Shown here piece by piece: positions 31,536 to 44,340 of a stretch of DNA of 64,000 nucleotides (position 1 is its first letter; each line of letters opens with the position of its first letter). Both the position numbers and the translations under genes were made by a program. The DNA lies in the NCBI RefSeq assembly GCF_900116705.1, contig NZ_FPBP01000016.1, positions 1 to 64,000 on the forward strand, in the 5' to 3' direction. The notes beneath the pieces are model-generated. The model did no database searches, had not been told where the DNA came from, and saw only the letters and a program-made list of their open reading frames with translations. The stretch is from Halomonas korlensis (GTDB lineage: Bacteria; Pseudomonadota; Gammaproteobacteria; Pseudomonadales; Halomonadaceae).

Positions 31536-32402
31536 ATGATGGCCAGTACCGCATCGATACACCTGCCGTGTGGGCGGCATCGCCTCGATATTTCCTACCC
31601 ACGCGTCATGGGAATACTCAACGTGACCCCCGACTCGTTCTCCGACGGCGGGCAGCACCTGGTGCTCGACGACGCCTTGCGTCATGCCGAGCGCATGCTC
31701 GCCGAGGGGGCCGCGATCATCGACGTGGGCGGCGAGTCGACCCGTCCAGGCGCCGCGACGATCAGCCCTCAACAGGAGCTTGACCGGGTGGCGCCGGTGG
31801 TCGAAGCACTGGTTCGCGAACTCGACGCCTTGGTGTCGGTGGACACCAGCGCCCCCGAGGTGATGCGCGAGAGTGCCTCGCTGGGCGCGGGAATGATCAA
31901 TGATGTCCGTGCGCTGGAGCGTGACGGGGCGTTGGAAGGCGCCATAGGGACGGGCCTGCCGGTCTGCCTGATGCATCGGCAAGGCGAGCCCCACGACATG
32001 CAGCAGGCGCCCCGCTATGATAGGCCCGTGGAGGAAGCGGTCGCCGACTATCTCGAGGCGCGTATCGCGGCTTGCGAAGCGGCGGGCCTGCGTCGCGAGC
32101 GTCTGTTGCTGGACCCTGGCTTCGGCTTCGGCAAGACCGTGGAGCATAACTTGCGCCTGCTGAACCGCATGGAGCGTCTCGAGCGTCTCGGACTGCCCTT
32201 GCTGGTCGGCACGTCACGCAAGAGCATGATCGGCAAGGTGTTGGCACGCCCGGTCGAAGAGCGGCTCCCCGGCGGCCTGGCTCTGTCGGCCCTGGCTGTC
32301 GAGCGGGGAGCGAGAATCCTGCGTGTCCACGATGTCGGTCCCACGGTGGACGCAGTGAACATGACCTGGGCGGTACTCAAGGAAGGTTTCGAACATGACT
32401 AG
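31536..32402 (+). CDS. folP: Dihydropteroate synthase
   Basis: Condenses p-aminobenzoate with dihydropterin pyrophosphate in folate synthesis; the sulfonamide target. The 288-residue TIM barrel has [28 protein letters not shown], the [10 protein letters not shown] strand and [12 protein letters not shown]. The start is ATG 31536 (a second Met follows directly). It overlaps glmM by 8 bp, the conserved ftsH-folP-glmM order. Confidence 0.97.
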   Translation: MMASTASIHLPCGRHRLDISYPRVMGILNVTPDSFSDGGQHLVLDDALRHAERMLAEGAAIIDVGGESTRPGAATISPQQELDRVAPVVEALVRELDALVSVDTSAPEVMRESASLGAGMINDVRALERDGALEGAIGTGLPVCLMHRQGEPHDMQQAPRYDRPVEEAVADYLEARIAACEAAGLRRERLLLDPGFGFGKTVEHNLRLLNRMERLERLGLPLLVGTSRKSMIGKVLARPVEERLPGGLALSALAVERGARILRVHDVGPTVDAVNMTWAVLKEGFEHD

Positions 32403-33744
32403 ACGTTATTTTGGCACCGACGGCATCCGCGGCACCGTGGGCGAGGCGCCGATTACCGCGGATTTCATGCTCAAGCTGGGCTGGGCCACGGGACGAGTGC
32501 TGGCGCGCGAGACGGGGCGCGCCCGGGTACTGATCGGCAAGGACACGCGGATTTCCGGTTACATGTTCGAGTCGGCGCTGGAGGCCGGGCTTTCGGCAGC
32601 GGGTGTCGATGTGATGCTGCTCGGCCCCATGCCCACGCCGGGCATCGCTTACCTGACGCGCACGTTTCGTGCTGATGCCGGCATCGTCATCTCGGCCTCG
32701 CATAACCCGTTTGCCGACAATGGCATCAAGTTCTTCTCCGCCGAGGGTGTCAAGCTCGACGATGCGGTCGAGGCAAGAATCGAAGCCATGATCGAGGAGC
32801 CGCTGACCACCGTTCCCGCTGACCGCCTGGGCAAGGCGGTGCGCGTCAATGACGCCGCCGGGCGCTACATTGAATTCTGCAAGTCGACCATCCCCGACCG
32901 GCTCAGTCTGCATGGTCTACGCATGGTGATCGACTGCGCCAACGGCGCGACTTACCACATTGCACCCAGCGTGTTTCGTGAGCTGGGTGCCGAAGTCAGC
33001 GTGATCGGCGCCACCCCCGATGGTTTCAACATCAATCAGGAGGTGGGCTCCACGCATCCGGCGCGGTTGCGGGCCGAGGTGATCCAGCAAGGCGCCGATC
33101 TCGGGGTGGCCTTCGATGGCGACGGCGATCGGGTTTTGCTGGTGGATGCCGACGGGCGCGAGATCGATGGCGACGATATCCTTTACCTGATCGCCTGCGA
33201 TCGCCATTCCCGTGGCCAGTTGGGCGGTGGCGTGGTCGGCACCGTGATGAGCAACTTCGGGCTGGCGGCGGCCTTCGAGGCCTTACAGGTTCCCTTCGAG
33301 CGCGCCAAGGTGGGCGATCGCTATGTCATCGAGCGACTGGCCTCGAACGGCTGGCAGCTCGGCGGGGAGTCGTCGGGCCATATCGTCTGCGGCCATGTTC
33401 AGACCACCGGCGATGGCATCGTCTCCGCGCTTCAGGTGCTGGCGATCATGGTGCGCGAGGAAAAGCCGCTCAGCCGCCTGCTGTCGGGCCTGGAAAAAGC
33501 GCCGCAAGTGCTCGTCAACGTTCGCCTGACGCCGGGCAGCGATGCCAAGGCGATGCTGGAAAAGGACGCGCTCAAGCAAGCGGTAAGCGCCGTGGAGTCG
33601 GAGCTCGGCGATCAAGGGCGGGTGTTGCTGAGGGCGTCCGGTACCGAGCCGTTGATTCGCGTCATGGTCGAGGGTCGCGCTCACCTTGATGTGGATGGGC
33701 TGGCGCGTCGCCTGGCAGGCGAGGTCGAGGGGTTGCTGAGCTAG
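32395..33744 (+). CDS. glmM: Phosphoglucosamine mutase
   Basis: Interconverts glucosamine-6-phosphate and glucosamine-1-phosphate for peptidoglycan and LPS precursors. The 449-residue protein starts [19 protein letters not shown]. It has the phosphoserine loop [15 protein letters not shown], the magnesium loop [12 protein letters not shown] and the sugar-binding GGESSGHI, with a C-terminal phosphate-binding [12 protein letters not shown]. Full length. It overlaps folP by 8 bp. Confidence 0.98.
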   Translation: MTRRYFGTDGIRGTVGEAPITADFMLKLGWATGRVLARETGRARVLIGKDTRISGYMFESALEAGLSAAGVDVMLLGPMPTPGIAYLTRTFRADAGIVISASHNPFADNGIKFFSAEGVKLDDAVEARIEAMIEEPLTTVPADRLGKAVRVNDAAGRYIEFCKSTIPDRLSLHGLRMVIDCANGATYHIAPSVFRELGAEVSVIGATPDGFNINQEVGSTHPARLRAEVIQQGADLGVAFDGDGDRVLLVDADGREIDGDDILYLIACDRHSRGQLGGGVVGTVMSNFGLAAAFEALQVPFERAKVGDRYVIERLASNGWQLGGESSGHIVCGHVQTTGDGIVSALQVLAIMVREEKPLSRLLSGLEKAPQVLVNVRLTPGSDAKAMLEKDALKQAVSAVESELGDQGRVLLRASGTEPLIRVMVEGRAHLDVDGLARRLAGEVEGLLS

Positions 33745-33834
33745 TAGCCGACCTGGGCGGCCCGGCCGCGGCTGTGGTTGTCTTGGCCAGAGCACTCCTA
33801 TACCATTTCGCACCACCTTGAAAGAGGACACCCG

Positions 33835-34584
<750 letters not shown>

Positions 34585-34588
34585 ATCC

Positions 34589-34948
34589 ATGCAAGTTGCT
34601 ATTCTCATGATCCACGTGGCGATTGCCATCGCCCTGGTTGCGCTTATCCTGCTGCAGCAGGGCAAGGGTGCCGAAGCCGGTGCCGCCTTCGGGGGCGGCG
34701 CCTCCCAGACCGTGTTCGGTTCGCGCGGCAGTGGCGGCTTTCTGGCCAAGTTCACCGGCGTGCTTGCCGTAGCGTTCTTCGTGACGTCGCTGGCCCTGGC
34801 CTGGTTCGCCAGCCAGGCAGGTGACGCGCCCCAGGCAGGCATCCCAGATGCCGAGCTGGTCGAGCGTCAGCAGGGCGTGCCAACCCTTGACGATGACAGC
34901 GACGACGTGGATAATACCGCGCCAGTGCTAGAGGAAAGCAGCGACTGA
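34589..34948 (+). CDS. secG: Preprotein translocase subunit SecG
   Basis: Small inner-membrane subunit of SecYEG. The 119-residue protein has two membrane segments (about 3-22 and 52-72). Between them lies the conserved cytoplasmic loop LLQQGKGAEAGAAFGGGASQ and TVFGSRGSGGFLAK. The acidic tail after residue 80 is longer than the core family. The tpiA-secG-tRNA-Leu order is conserved in gammaproteobacteria. Confidence 0.95.
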   Translation: MQVAILMIHVAIAIALVALILLQQGKGAEAGAAFGGGASQTVFGSRGSGGFLAKFTGVLAVAFFVTSLALAWFASQAGDAPQAGIPDAELVERQQGVPTLDDDSDDVDNTAPVLEESSD

Positions 34949-34976
34949 GGTCTTGCTGAAATCCAGCCTCCCTGAT

Positions 34977-35063
34977 GCCGAAGTGGTGGAATTGGTAGAC
35001 ACGCTATCTTGAGGGGGTAGTGACCTTATGGTCGTGCGGGTTCAAGTCCCGCCTTCGGCACCA
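34977..35063 (+). tRNA. tRNA-Leu (GAG)
   Basis: 87 nt with encoded CCA. The acceptor stem GCCGAAG pairs with CTTCGGC, and the anticodon stem CTATC/GGTAG encloses loop TTGAGGG (anticodon GAG). It has a long variable arm as expected for Leu, and the T-arm GGTTCAAGTCC. It reads CUC and CUU codons. Confidence 0.96.
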
Positions 35064-35201
35064 CCCGATATAACGATGGGGGCAACGCCAGTCGAAGCGT
35101 CCATCGCATTGTCAGTAGCAGGATTGGCAATAAGGCAATATAGAGTGCGATACGTCTTGACGCGAAACACCGGCAGGCGTAAAGTCCTCGACCTAGATTG
35201 A

Positions 35202-35278
<77 letters not shown>

Positions 35279-35357
35279 TCTTCCTGGCAGGCGTCTTCGG
35301 GTCTCATCGAAGTCAGATAGCGCCGCCGAAGAGGAAGAGGTACTACAGGTTTCTTGT

Positions 35358-35386
35358 AAAAGCCCCTTCCTGTGAAGGGGCTTTTT
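35358..35386 (+). terminator. Terminator between tRNA-fMet and rimP
   Basis: AAAAGCCCCTTC, CTGT loop, GAAGGGGCTTTTT is a textbook rho-independent terminator. In E. coli the metY-rimP operon has comparable partial terminators, so read-through into rimP is possible. Confidence 0.88.
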
Positions 35387-35507
35387 GTTAGCAGACAACC
35401 CGGCGATGCAGGGCATGACGGGTGTTGATCCGTTCCATGTCCATCAGCCACCTGACTCTTCTGACTCCCGGCCAGGTGCCTGATGCAACGGCTGTAGGAG
35501 TTTTTCC

Positions 35508-35969
35508 GTGGCAATCAAGGATGCGGCACTGCAAGCGCTGATCGAGCCCGTGGTGACTTCCATGGGCCTCGAGCTGTGGGGCATCGATTACCTGTCCCAG
35601 GGCAAGCACACACGGCTGGTGATTTACATCGAGCATGACGATGGCGTGACGGTCGACGATTGCGCCGATGTGAGTCGCCAGGTGAGCGCGGTGCTCGATG
35701 TCGAGGATCCCATCCATGGCGAATATCGCCTCGAGGTGTCTTCGCCGGGCATGGATCGGCCGCTCTTTACGCTCGACCACTTCACGCGTTATCGCGGCCA
35801 CCAGGTGAACATCAAGCTGCGCACTCCCTTCGATGGGCGACGCAAATTCCAGGGGTTGCTGGCCGGCGTCGAGGGCGATGATGTGCTGCTGCAACTCGAC
35901 GGCGAAGAATACTGCTTTCCCATCGACACCATCGATCAAGCGCGTCTGGTGCCCCGCTTCGATGATTGA
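35508..35969 (+). CDS. rimP: Ribosome maturation factor RimP
   Basis: Needed for 30S subunit maturation. The 153-residue protein starts at GTG 35508 behind TAGGAG and reads [20 protein letters not shown]. Conserved blocks are [46 protein letters not shown] and [13 protein letters not shown] [11 protein letters not shown]. It heads the rimP-nusA-infB-rbfA-truB-rpsO-pnp set. Confidence 0.97.
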   Translation: MAIKDAALQALIEPVVTSMGLELWGIDYLSQGKHTRLVIYIEHDDGVTVDDCADVSRQVSAVLDVEDPIHGEYRLEVSSPGMDRPLFTLDHFTRYRGHQVNIKLRTPFDGRRKFQGLLAGVEGDDVLLQLDGEEYCFPIDTIDQARLVPRFDD

Positions 35970-36035
35970 GCTCAGCACCCGGGGTCGACATATGAAGATG
36001 GTGGTCAAGGACAGGTTTTCTGGCGAGGCAAAGGC

Positions 36036-37526
36036 ATGAGTAGAGAAATACTGACGGTCGTTGATGCGATCTCCAACGAGAAGGGCGTGCCCCGCGAGGT
36101 GATTTTCGAGGCCGTCGAGGCGGCACTTGCCAGCGCATCGCGCAAGCGCTTCGAGAATCAAGAAGCCAGCGTTAGGGTACACATCGACCGCAGCACGGGC
36201 GACTACGAGACGTTTCGCCGCTGGGAAGTGATCGAGGACGACGACTTCGACGGCCCCGATGCCCAGATCAAGCTCTCCTATGCCCAGCGCCGCGACCCGC
36301 CGCTGGGGCTGGGTGATGTCGTCGAGGAGCGTATCGAGAATGCTTCCTTCGGCCGGATCGCCGCCCAGACCGCCAAGCAGGTCATTGTGCAGAAGGTCCG
36401 CGAGGCAGAGCGAGCCGAAGTCGTTCGCATCTACGCCGAGCGAGAAGGCGAGCTCGTCGCCGGTATCGTCAAGAAGACGACGCGTGATGGCCTGATCATC
36501 GATCTGGGCGACAACGCCGAGGCGTTCCTGCCGCGCAGCGAGATGATCCCGGGCGAGCGCTACCGCATGAACGAGCGGGTGCGTGCCCTGCTGGTCAAGG
36601 TCGACCCTGAAGCGCGCGGCGCCCAGCTGATCCTGTCGCGCACGTGTCCGGAGCTGATCATCGAGCTGTTCATGATCGAGGTGCCGGAAATCGCCGAGCA
36701 GCTCATCGAGATCAAGGGCGCGGCGCGTGATCCGGGTTCGCGGGCCAAGATCGCCGTCAAGACCAATGACCGGCGCATCGACCCGGTCGGTGCCTGTGTT
36801 GGCATGCGTGGCTCGCGCGTTCAGGCGGTCTCCTCGGAGCTGCAGAACGAACGGGTGGATATCGTGCTGTGGGATGACAATCCCGCCCAGCTGGTCATCA
36901 ACGCCATGGCACCGGCAGAGGTCGCCTCGATCCTCGTCGACGAGGACGCCCATGCGATGGACGTGGCCGTCGCCGAGGACAACCTGGCCCAGGCCATCGG
37001 CCGCAGCGGTCAGAACGTTCGCCTGGCCTCTGAGCTTACCGGCTGGCGTCTCAACGTCATGACCGAGGACGAGGCGGAGGACAAGCGCGACCAGGAGATC
37101 GACAGCCTGGTCGAACACTTCATCCAGCACTTGGAAGTTGACGAAGATGTGGCGCGCTTGCTCGTCGAGGAAGGCTTTACCTCGATCGAGGAAGTCGCCT
37201 ATGTGCCGGTGGAAGAAATGCTTGAGATCGAAGAGTTCGATGAAGCAACGGTCGAAGAGCTACGCGCCCGCGCCAAGGATGAGTTGTTGAACCTGGCCAT
37301 CGCCTCCGAAGAGGAGCTCGATGGCGCCCAGCCGGCCGACGACCTGCTGGAAATGGACGGCATGGAACGTCACCTGGCCTACATCCTGGCCAGCCGAAAG
37401 ATCGTCACCATGGAAGATCTTGCCGAACAATCCGTCGATGATCTGCTGGACATCGAAGGAATGGACGAGGAGCGCGCCGCGGCACTGATCATGACTGCCC
37501 GTGCGCCGTGGTTCGAAGGCGAATAA
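36036..37526 (+). CDS. nusA: Transcription termination/antitermination factor NusA
   Basis: Binds RNA polymerase and modulates pausing, termination and antitermination. The 496-residue protein has an N-terminal polymerase-binding domain ([19 protein letters not shown]) and an S1 domain (about 135-200). Two KH domains follow, with [17 protein letters not shown] and [21 protein letters not shown], and two acidic C-terminal repeats (about 360-430 and 435-496) as in E. coli. Confidence 0.98.
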   Translation: MSREILTVVDAISNEKGVPREVIFEAVEAALASASRKRFENQEASVRVHIDRSTGDYETFRRWEVIEDDDFDGPDAQIKLSYAQRRDPPLGLGDVVEERIENASFGRIAAQTAKQVIVQKVREAERAEVVRIYAEREGELVAGIVKKTTRDGLIIDLGDNAEAFLPRSEMIPGERYRMNERVRALLVKVDPEARGAQLILSRTCPELIIELFMIEVPEIAEQLIEIKGAARDPGSRAKIAVKTNDRRIDPVGACVGMRGSRVQAVSSELQNERVDIVLWDDNPAQLVINAMAPAEVASILVDEDAHAMDVAVAEDNLAQAIGRSGQNVRLASELTGWRLNVMTEDEAEDKRDQEIDSLVEHFIQHLEVDEDVARLLVEEGFTSIEEVAYVPVEEMLEIEEFDEATVEELRARAKDELLNLAIASEEELDGAQPADDLLEMDGMERHLAYILASRKIVTMEDLAEQSVDDLLDIEGMDEERAAALIMTARAPWFEGE

Positions 37527-37550
37527 TTCAAGAGCATCTAGCTCGATGTC

Positions 37551-37577
37551 GAATCATTCGAATCATGAATCATTCGA
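37551..37577. repeat. Short direct repeat between nusA and infB
   Basis: GAATCATTCGA occurs at 37551-37561 and again at 37567-37577. The segment is also partly self-complementary (CGAAT...ATTCG), so a small hairpin can form in the intercistronic RNA. Confidence 0.6.
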
Positions 37578-37616
37578 TTGCGAACAGTATTAGGTCACGG
37601 GCTGAGGAGGGTCGTA

Positions 37617-40145
37617 ATGTCAGAAATGACCGTTAAGGATTTTGCAGCAAAAGTGGGGCGTGATGTGCCTCGCCTGCTCGAACAGATGAAAGATGCCGGA
37701 CTTGAACACAAGTCGGAAGGCGACGCCGTGTCCGAGGAGGACAAGCGTCAATTGCTTGACCATCTCACCAAGAGCCATGGTGGCGGTCCGGGCGCGAGGA
37801 ATCGCGTTACCCTGACGCGCAAGACCAAGAGCCGCATCAAGACCGGTGAGCGAGGCAAGTCCATCGAGGTACAGGTGCGCAAAAAGCGTACCTACGTCAA
37901 GCGTGCCGAAGAGGAGGCGCCTGCGCCCGAGCCGGAGCAGGAAACCGGTCCTCGCCAGCTGGTGGGTGACATGGCCGATTCGCGCCAGGCCCAGGAGGAG
38001 CGCGATTCTCGTGAGGCCGAGGAGACCCGGGCACGCGCCGCTGAAGAATCGGCTCGCGAGGCTGCGGCCAAGCTCGAGGCCGAAAAGGCCGTGACCCAGC
38101 CGGACATTCCGGTGCCAGAGTTGGACGATAGCGCGCCCTCTCCCAGCGAACCGCCGGCACCGCCCAAGGAAGGCCGAAGCGACGTGCGCCGCGCCGCGGT
38201 CAAGAAAGCGACCACCAAGGCGGGCGCCGGCAAGAAGGGGCGCAGCGACCGTGAAGACGAGCGTGGCGATCGCGACGAGCGCCGCCGGGGAGGCGGCAAG
38301 AAGGTCAAGCGTGCCGAGCGCCGCGGCAGTCGTCGTGGTGGCGGTGGCCAGAGCGGCGGCAAGCATGGCTTCCAGAAGCCGACCCAGCCGATCGTGCGCG
38401 AGGTATCGATCCCCGAGTCGATCAGCGTCGCCGATCTGGCCGACAAGATGTCGATCAAGGCCAATGAAGTCATCAAGGCCATGTTCACCATGGGCGCCGC
38501 GGTGACCATCAACCAGACCATCGATCAGGACACCGCGGCGATCGTGGTCGAGGAAATGGGCCACACGCCCAAGCTGGTCAAGGACGATGCGCTGGAGACC
38601 GAGGTGCTCGAGGGCATCTCCTACGAGGGCGAGGAAATCACCCGCTCGCCGGTCGTTACGGTCATGGGTCACGTCGACCACGGCAAGACGTCACTGCTCG
38701 ACCATATCCGCAAGGCCAAGGTGGCGACCGGGGAAGCCGGTGGCATCACCCAGCACATCGGCGCCTATCACGTGGAAGACGACCATGGTGGCGTGACCTT
38801 CCTGGATACCCCAGGCCACGCGGCGTTCACCGCCATGCGTGCTCGCGGTGCCAAGGCGACCGACGTGGTCGTGCTGGTGGTGGCCGCCGACGACGGCGTG
38901 ATGCCCCAGACCATCGAGGCCATCGAGCACTCGCGGGCCGCCGAAGTGCCCATGGTGGTGGCGATCAACAAGATCGACAAGCCGGGTATCGACCTGGACC
39001 GGATCAAGAACGAGCTCTCGCAGCACGGCGTGATCTCGGAAGAGTGGGGCGGTGATACGCAGTTCGTCCACGTCTCCGCGCACACCGGCGAGGGCATCGA
39101 CAACCTGCTGGAGTCCATCCTGTTGGTGTCTGAGGTGCTCGAGCTAAAGGCCGTTCCGGAAGCGCCCGGCAAGGGCGTGGTCGTCGAGTCGCGTCTCGAC
39201 AAGGGTCGCGGTCCGGTGGCCACCGTGCTGGTCCAGAACGGTACCCTGCGCAAGGGCGACATCGTGCTCGCCGGCCTCCATTATGGCCGCGTGCGCGCCC
39301 TGACCAACGAACTCGGCAAGCAGGTCGACGCGGTCGGCCCGTCCATGCCGGTGGAGATCCAGGGGCTCGACGGTACACCCGAGGCGGGTGACGACTTCAT
39401 GGTGCTGGCCGACGAGAAGAAGGCCCGCGAGGTCGCCAACTTCCGTCAGGGCAAGTACCGCGAGGTGCGCCTGGCGCGTCAGCAGAAGGCCAAGCTGGAG
39501 AACATGTTCAGCCAGATGGGGCAGGATGTTGCCGCCAAGGTCAACATCGTGCTCAAGGCCGACGTGCAGGGCTCGCTGGAAGCCATCAAGGGCGCACTGG
39601 AAGAGCTCTCCACCGACGAGGTGGAAGTGGCCGTGGTATCTTCCGGCGTGGGCGGTATCACCGGTACCGACGCCAACCTGGCGCTGGCCAGTGACGCCAT
39701 CGTGGTCGGCTTCAACGTGCGTGCCGACGCCGCGGCCCGCGAGATCATCGAGCGTGAAGGGCTGGATCTGCGCTACTACAGCGTCATCTACCAGCTGATC
39801 GACGAGGTCAAGCAGGCCATGAGCGGCATGCTGGCGCCGGAGTGGAAGGAAGAGATCGTCGGCATTGCCGAGGTTCGTGACGTCTTCCGCGCACCGAAAA
39901 TCGGTGCCATCGCCGGCTGTATGGTGATCGAGGGCACGGTGCATCGCCACAAGAAGATCCGCGTGCTGCGCGAGGATGTGGTGATCTACGAGGGCGAGCT
40001 CGAGTCACTGCGCCGCTTCAAGGACGACGTCCAGGAAGTGCGCAATGGCATGGAATGCGGTATCGGCGTGAAGAACTACAACGATGTCCAGGTCGGCGAC
40101 AAGATCGAGGTCTTCGATCAGATCAAGGTCGAGCGCACGCTCTAA
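37617..40145 (+). CDS. infB: Translation initiation factor IF-2
   Basis: GTPase that brings initiator fMet-tRNA to the 30S subunit. The 842-residue protein starts at ATG 37617 behind GAGGAGG ([20 protein letters not shown], an IF2_N-type domain). A long charged linker (about 90-260) leads to a second IF2_N domain. The G domain has [20 protein letters not shown] and NKIDKPG, followed by domains II, III and IV. The frame is open 39 bp further upstream, but there is no ribosome site there. Confidence 0.98.
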   Translation: MSEMTVKDFAAKVGRDVPRLLEQMKDAGLEHKSEGDAVSEEDKRQLLDHLTKSHGGGPGARNRVTLTRKTKSRIKTGERGKSIEVQVRKKRTYVKRAEEEAPAPEPEQETGPRQLVGDMADSRQAQEERDSREAEETRARAAEESAREAAAKLEAEKAVTQPDIPVPELDDSAPSPSEPPAPPKEGRSDVRRAAVKKATTKAGAGKKGRSDREDERGDRDERRRGGGKKVKRAERRGSRRGGGGQSGGKHGFQKPTQPIVREVSIPESISVADLADKMSIKANEVIKAMFTMGAAVTINQTIDQDTAAIVVEEMGHTPKLVKDDALETEVLEGISYEGEEITRSPVVTVMGHVDHGKTSLLDHIRKAKVATGEAGGITQHIGAYHVEDDHGGVTFLDTPGHAAFTAMRARGAKATDVVVLVVAADDGVMPQTIEAIEHSRAAEVPMVVAINKIDKPGIDLDRIKNELSQHGVISEEWGGDTQFVHVSAHTGEGIDNLLESILLVSEVLELKAVPEAPGKGVVVESRLDKGRGPVATVLVQNGTLRKGDIVLAGLHYGRVRALTNELGKQVDAVGPSMPVEIQGLDGTPEAGDDFMVLADEKKAREVANFRQGKYREVRLARQQKAKLENMFSQMGQDVAAKVNIVLKADVQGSLEAIKGALEELSTDEVEVAVVSSGVGGITGTDANLALASDAIVVGFNVRADAAAREIIEREGLDLRYYSVIYQLIDEVKQAMSGMLAPEWKEEIVGIAEVRDVFRAPKIGAIAGCMVIEGTVHRHKKIRVLREDVVIYEGELESLRRFKDDVQEVRNGMECGIGVKNYNDVQVGDKIEVFDQIKVERTL

Positions 40146-40163
40146 CCGCTCGAGGAGGCCTTA

Positions 40164-40595
40164 ATGCGCGAGTTCAAGCGTACCGACCGAGTCGCTGATC
40201 AGCTCCAGAAGGAGCTGGCAGTACTCATCCAGCGTGAGGTCAAGGACCCGCGCCTGGGCATGGTCACCGTCAGTGGCGTCGAGGTAAGCCGTGATCTCGG
40301 CTATGCCGACGTTCACGTGACGCTGCTGGGAGAGGAGGATGCCGCGCGGATCAAGGAGAACCTCAAGGTTCTCAAGCAGGCCGCCGGCTTCCTGCGCAGC
40401 CAGATCGCCCGGCGCGTCAAGCTGCGCCATGTGCCCGAACTGCGCTTTCACTTTGATGAGAGCGTGGTGCGCGGCCAGCGGTTGTCATCGCTGATCGACG
40501 AAGCGGTACAAAGCGATCGTCTGCGTCAGGACGTCGAAGATGGCTCGCGGGACGAGCCGGGCGAGGCGTTGGATGACCGGGAGGGTCGTGATTGA
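40164..40595 (+). CDS. rbfA: Ribosome-binding factor A
   Basis: Binds helix 1 of 16S rRNA during 30S maturation and cold adaptation. The 143-residue KH-like protein has MREFKRTDRVADQLQKELAV, EVKDPRLGMVTVSGVEVSRD and LRHVPELRFHFDES. The acidic C-terminal tail is longer than in E. coli. ATG 40164 follows GAGGAGG, 18 bp after infB. The stop overlaps truB by one base. Confidence 0.97.
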   Translation: MREFKRTDRVADQLQKELAVLIQREVKDPRLGMVTVSGVEVSRDLGYADVHVTLLGEEDAARIKENLKVLKQAAGFLRSQIARRVKLRHVPELRFHFDESVVRGQRLSSLIDEAVQSDRLRQDVEDGSRDEPGEALDDREGRD

Positions 40596-41512
40596 TGGCG
40601 CGTCGTCGCCGTGGCCTCCCTGTGAATGGTGTTCTGCTGCTTGACAAGCCCAAGGGTCTGTCGAGCAACCACGCCTTGCAACAGGCGCGACGCCTGTTCC
40701 AGGCGCAGAAAGCCGGCCATACCGGGACGCTGGACCCTATGGCGACGGGGTTGTTGCCGGTCTGCTTCGGTGAGGCGACCAAGTTTTCGGCGTATTTGCT
40801 GGAGGCCGACAAGGTTTATCGCGCCTGCGTCGAACTGGGGGCGTTCACCGACACCGGCGATGCCGAAGGCGAGCGGGTCGAGCGCTTCGCGGTGCCGCCT
40901 CTCGTCGAGGCCGATATCGAGGCAGCGCTCGAAGGCTTTCGCGGCGACATCGATCAGGTGCCGCCCATGCACTCGGCGCTCAAGCACCAAGGGCGCAAGC
41001 TCTACGAGCTGGCGCGGGAAGGCAAGACGGTAGCGCGTGCAGCGCGTCGCGTGACGGTGTATGATGCGCGCCTCCTCGCTTTCGAGGGCGAGGCCTTCGA
41101 GCTCGAGGTGCGTTGCAGCAAGGGTACCTATATCCGTACCCTGGCCGAGGATCTCGGCCGTGCCTTGGGCTGTGGCGGCTATATCAGTGCGCTGCGTCGC
41201 CTGGCAACCGGGCCCTTCGAGGCCGCGGACATGTTGAGCCTCGAGACACTCGAGGAGCTGCCTGGCCAGGGCGAGCGCGAGGCGACATTGCTGCCCGTGG
41301 ATGCCCTTGTTGCGCATCTGCCAGCGCTCAAGGTGGACGGCGAGGCGGGCCGACGACTGAACCACGGCCAACCGGCCGGTGTTGACACCGACGGGCTGGC
41401 GGTAGGCGAGATCGCGAGACTCTACCATGACGAGGTCTTTCTGGGCCTCGGCACGGTAACGGGGCCACAGGAGGTGGCGCCGAAACGACTGCTCAACACG
41501 GCAGTCGATTGA
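40595..41512 (+). CDS. truB: tRNA pseudouridine(55) synthase TruB
   Basis: Makes pseudouridine 55 in the tRNA T-loop. The 305-residue protein has [16 protein letters not shown], the catalytic aspartate motif [30 protein letters not shown] and a C-terminal PUA-like extension. ATG 40595 overlaps the rbfA TGA in a TGATG arrangement. Normal length. Confidence 0.97.
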   Translation: MARRRRGLPVNGVLLLDKPKGLSSNHALQQARRLFQAQKAGHTGTLDPMATGLLPVCFGEATKFSAYLLEADKVYRACVELGAFTDTGDAEGERVERFAVPPLVEADIEAALEGFRGDIDQVPPMHSALKHQGRKLYELAREGKTVARAARRVTVYDARLLAFEGEAFELEVRCSKGTYIRTLAEDLGRALGCGGYISALRRLATGPFEAADMLSLETLEELPGQGEREATLLPVDALVAHLPALKVDGEAGRRLNHGQPAGVDTDGLAVGEIARLYHDEVFLGLGTVTGPQEVAPKRLLNTAVD

Positions 41513-41591
41513 AGGAGAAACGTTCGAGACTGCAAATATGCGTGGTCTCACTCTTTTCACCACTCAGGCATATTGCTTACTGGAGAGACAG

Positions 41592-41861
41592 ATGGCACTG
41601 ACCGCTGAACAGAAAGCCGAAATCGTCAACGAATTTGGTCGTGGCGACAACGATACCGGATCCCCCGAAGTTCAGGTGGCTCTGCTGAGCGCCAACATCA
41701 ACGGCCTGCAGGATCACTTCAAGACTAACAAGCAGGACCACCACTCGCGTCGTGGCCTGATCCGTATGGTTAACCAGCGTCGCAAGCTGCTGGATTACCT
41801 GAAGCGCAAGGACTTCGAGCGCTATCAGGCACTTATCCAGCGCCTCAGCCTGCGTCGCTAA
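41592..41861 (+). CDS. rpsO: 30S ribosomal protein S15
   Basis: Primary 16S rRNA-binding protein. The 89-residue protein ([19 protein letters not shown]) has [45 protein letters not shown] and the LIQRLSLRR end. ATG 41592 follows GGAGAG; the frame is open 54 bp further upstream without family similarity. In E. coli S15 represses its own translation via its leader; the leader here was not modelled. Confidence 0.98.
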   Translation: MALTAEQKAEIVNEFGRGDNDTGSPEVQVALLSANINGLQDHFKTNKQDHHSRRGLIRMVNQRRKLLDYLKRKDFERYQALIQRLSLRR

Positions 41862-41930
41862 GCTGAAAAAGGGGGCACCTCTGCGCTTATGCTGCGTGGC
41901 CCCGGCCTTTTCGCCAGTGACGACGATGAA

Positions 41931-41958
41931 ACGGGTAGCCCTGCGGGGCTGCCCGTTT
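41931..41958 (+). terminator. rpsO terminator
   Basis: ACGGGTAGCCC, TGC loop, GGGGCTGCCCGT (one G:U) followed by TTCTCGTTTC. It probably attenuates read-through from rpsO to pnp. Confidence 0.75.
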
Positions 41959-42085
41959 CTCGTTTCTGGGGCAAAAGGCGCGATGAGTTACCATCCGTCG
42001 ATATGGTGGTTCTCCCGCCCATGACCCCCTAAAATGGTCGCCGAGCCGAAATGATCAAAACATCGAAAAGTTGAAGGAAGTCGCC

Positions 42086-44218
42086 GTGAATCCGGTCAAG
42101 AAAACATTTGAGTACGGTCGTAGCACCGTCACCCTGGAAACCGGGCGCATTGCCCGCCAGGCCACCGGTGCCGTGATGGTCACCATGGACGACACCGTGG
42201 TGCTTTGCACCGTGGTCGCCAGGAAGGAGGCCAACCCTGCACAGCCCTTCTTCCCGCTCTCCGTCCACTATCAGGAAAAGACATACGCGGTCGGCAAAAT
42301 TCCCGGCGGCTTCTTCAAGCGCGAAGGACGCCCCACCGAGAAGGAAACCCTGACCTCGCGGCTGATCGATCGGCCGATTCGCCCGCTGTTCCCCAAGGGA
42401 TTCATGAACGAGGTACAGGTGGTCTGCTCGGTGCTCTCCACCGACCGCAACCATGACCCGGACATCGCCGCGATGCTCGGCACCTCCGCCGCGCTGATGA
42501 TATCCGGCGTGCCCTTCAATGGCCCGATTGCCGCGGCACGCGTCGGCTTCAACGACGACAAGGGCTACTTTCTCAACCCCACCGTCGAGGAGCTCGCTGG
42601 CTCCGAACTCAACATGGTGGTGGCAGGTACCGAGAAGGCCGTGCTGATGGTCGAGTCGGAGGCCAAGGAGCTGCTCGAGGACGAGATGCTGGGTGGGGTG
42701 CTCTTCGCCCATCAAGAGATGCAGGTCGCCATCTCGACCATCAAGGAACTCGCCGCCGAGGCCGGCAAGCCGAAGTGGGACTGGCAGCCTGCTGTCGAGA
42801 ATACCGCCCTGAAGACGGCGGTAGCGGAAGCCTTCGAAGACAAGGTGGGCGACGCTTACCGCCTGACCGACAAGATGATCCGCCAGGACGCCCTTTCAGT
42901 ACTCAAGGCGGAGGCCGTCGAGCAGCTGGCCGGTGAAGGCGAGGGCAAGTTTGATGTCGACGAGGTAAAAGCCGCCTTCGCGGGGCTGGAGAAGCGCATC
43001 GTACGCTCGCGAGTGGTCAAGGGCGAGCCGCGGATCGACGGGCGCGACCTGAAGACCGTGCGTCCGCTGGATATCGAAGTCGGCAGCCTGCCCAAGACCC
43101 ATGGCTCGGCCATCTTCACGCGCGGCGAGACCCAGGCAATCGTGATCGCCACCCTCGGGACGCTGCGCGATGCCCAGCTGATCGAGTCGCTGGAAGGCGA
43201 GCGCAAGGACCGCTTCCTGTTGCACTACAACTTCCCGCCCTACAGTGTGGGCGAGGCCGGTTTCATGGGCGGTCCCAAGCGCCGCGAAATCGGCCACGGC
43301 CGCCTGGCGCGCCGCGGCGTGCAGGCGATGCTGCCCGACGAAGCCGACTTTCCCTACACCATCCGCGTGGTGTCGGAAATTACCGAGTCCAACGGCTCGA
43401 GTTCCATGGCCTCGGTGTGCGGCTCGTCACTGGCGCTGATGGACGCCGGCGTGCCGATGAAGGCGCCGGTGGCCGGCATCGCCATGGGGTTGGTCAAGGA
43501 CGATGACGGCTTCGCCGTCCTCACCGACATCCTTGGTGACGAAGATCATCTTGGCGACATGGACTTCAAGGTCGCGGGTAGCGTCGAGGGTGTCACCGCC
43601 CTGCAGATGGACATCAAGATCGAGGGCATCAACGAGGAAATCATGGAGGTCGCGCTCCAGCAGGCCCATGAGGCGCGCCTGCACATCCTCGAGCAGATGA
43701 ATACGGTCCTCGCCCAGAGCCGTGCCGAAGTCTCCGAGAACGCCCCATCGATGGCCACCATCAAGATCGACCCGGAGAAGATCCGCGACGTCATCGGCAA
43801 GGGTGGCGCCACCATCCGCAAGATTTGCGAGGACACCGGTGCCTCGATTGATCTGGATGATAACGGCACCGTGCGCATCTACGCCGAGGACAAGGCGGCT
43901 GCCAAGCGCGCCATCGACACCGTGCTGGCAATCACCGCCGAGGCGGAAATCGGCAAGCTCTACCGCGGCAAGGTGGTGCGCATTGCCGATTTCGGCGCCT
44001 TCGTCAATATCATGCCGGGCACCGATGGCCTGGTGCACATCTCCCAGATCGTCCCCGAGCGGGTCAACGATGTGCGCGACTTCCTCAACGAGGGCGACGA
44101 GGTCGTGGTCAAGGTACTCGACATCGACAACCGCAACCGCGTGAAGCTCACCATCAAGGAGATGACCCCGGAAGAGAAAGCCGCTTTCGAGGCCGAAGCG
44201 GCTGACGCCGAGTTATAA
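42086..44218 (+). CDS. pnp: Polynucleotide phosphorylase
   Basis: 3'-to-5' phosphorolytic exoribonuclease of the degradosome. The 710-residue protein starts at GTG 42086 ([20 protein letters not shown]). Two RNase PH domains are present: the first has [20 protein letters not shown], the second [10 protein letters not shown] and [13 protein letters not shown] domain ([20 protein letters not shown]) and a C-terminal S1 domain ([18 protein letters not shown]) complete it. An upstream in-frame TTG (42071) coincides with the ribosome site and is not favoured. Confidence 0.98.
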   Translation: MNPVKKTFEYGRSTVTLETGRIARQATGAVMVTMDDTVVLCTVVARKEANPAQPFFPLSVHYQEKTYAVGKIPGGFFKREGRPTEKETLTSRLIDRPIRPLFPKGFMNEVQVVCSVLSTDRNHDPDIAAMLGTSAALMISGVPFNGPIAAARVGFNDDKGYFLNPTVEELAGSELNMVVAGTEKAVLMVESEAKELLEDEMLGGVLFAHQEMQVAISTIKELAAEAGKPKWDWQPAVENTALKTAVAEAFEDKVGDAYRLTDKMIRQDALSVLKAEAVEQLAGEGEGKFDVDEVKAAFAGLEKRIVRSRVVKGEPRIDGRDLKTVRPLDIEVGSLPKTHGSAIFTRGETQAIVIATLGTLRDAQLIESLEGERKDRFLLHYNFPPYSVGEAGFMGGPKRREIGHGRLARRGVQAMLPDEADFPYTIRVVSEITESNGSSSMASVCGSSLALMDAGVPMKAPVAGIAMGLVKDDDGFAVLTDILGDEDHLGDMDFKVAGSVEGVTALQMDIKIEGINEEIMEVALQQAHEARLHILEQMNTVLAQSRAEVSENAPSMATIKIDPEKIRDVIGKGGATIRKICEDTGASIDLDDNGTVRIYAEDKAAAKRAIDTVLAITAEAEIGKLYRGKVVRIADFGAFVNIMPGTDGLVHISQIVPERVNDVRDFLNEGDEVVVKVLDIDNRNRVKLTIKEMTPEEKAAFEAEAADAEL

Positions 44219-44241
44219 ACGCCGAGCGCCGAGCTGCAAGC

Positions 44242-44280
44242 AAAACCGCCGCCAGGGTCCTGCCCTGGCGGCGGTTTTTT
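44242..44280 (+). terminator. pnp terminator
   Basis: AAAACCGCCGCCAGGG and CCCTGGCGGCGGTTTTTT form a stem of about 16 bp with a short loop and T6. It ends the nusA-pnp region. Confidence 0.95.
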
Positions 44281-44302
44281 ATGTGTAGTAAACTCAAAAA
44301 AG

Positions 44303-44333
44303 GCGTGCCCCGGGAGTCAATCCCGGGGCACGC
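44303..44333 (-). terminator. Thiolase terminator (minus strand)
   Basis: GCGTGCCCCGGGA and TCCCGGGGCACGC pair over 13 bp around a 5-base loop. On the minus strand it is followed by CTTTTTTGAG, so it should end transcription of the thiolase gene arriving through the heptamer repeat. Confidence 0.9.
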
Positions 44334-44340
44334 TTTCTGC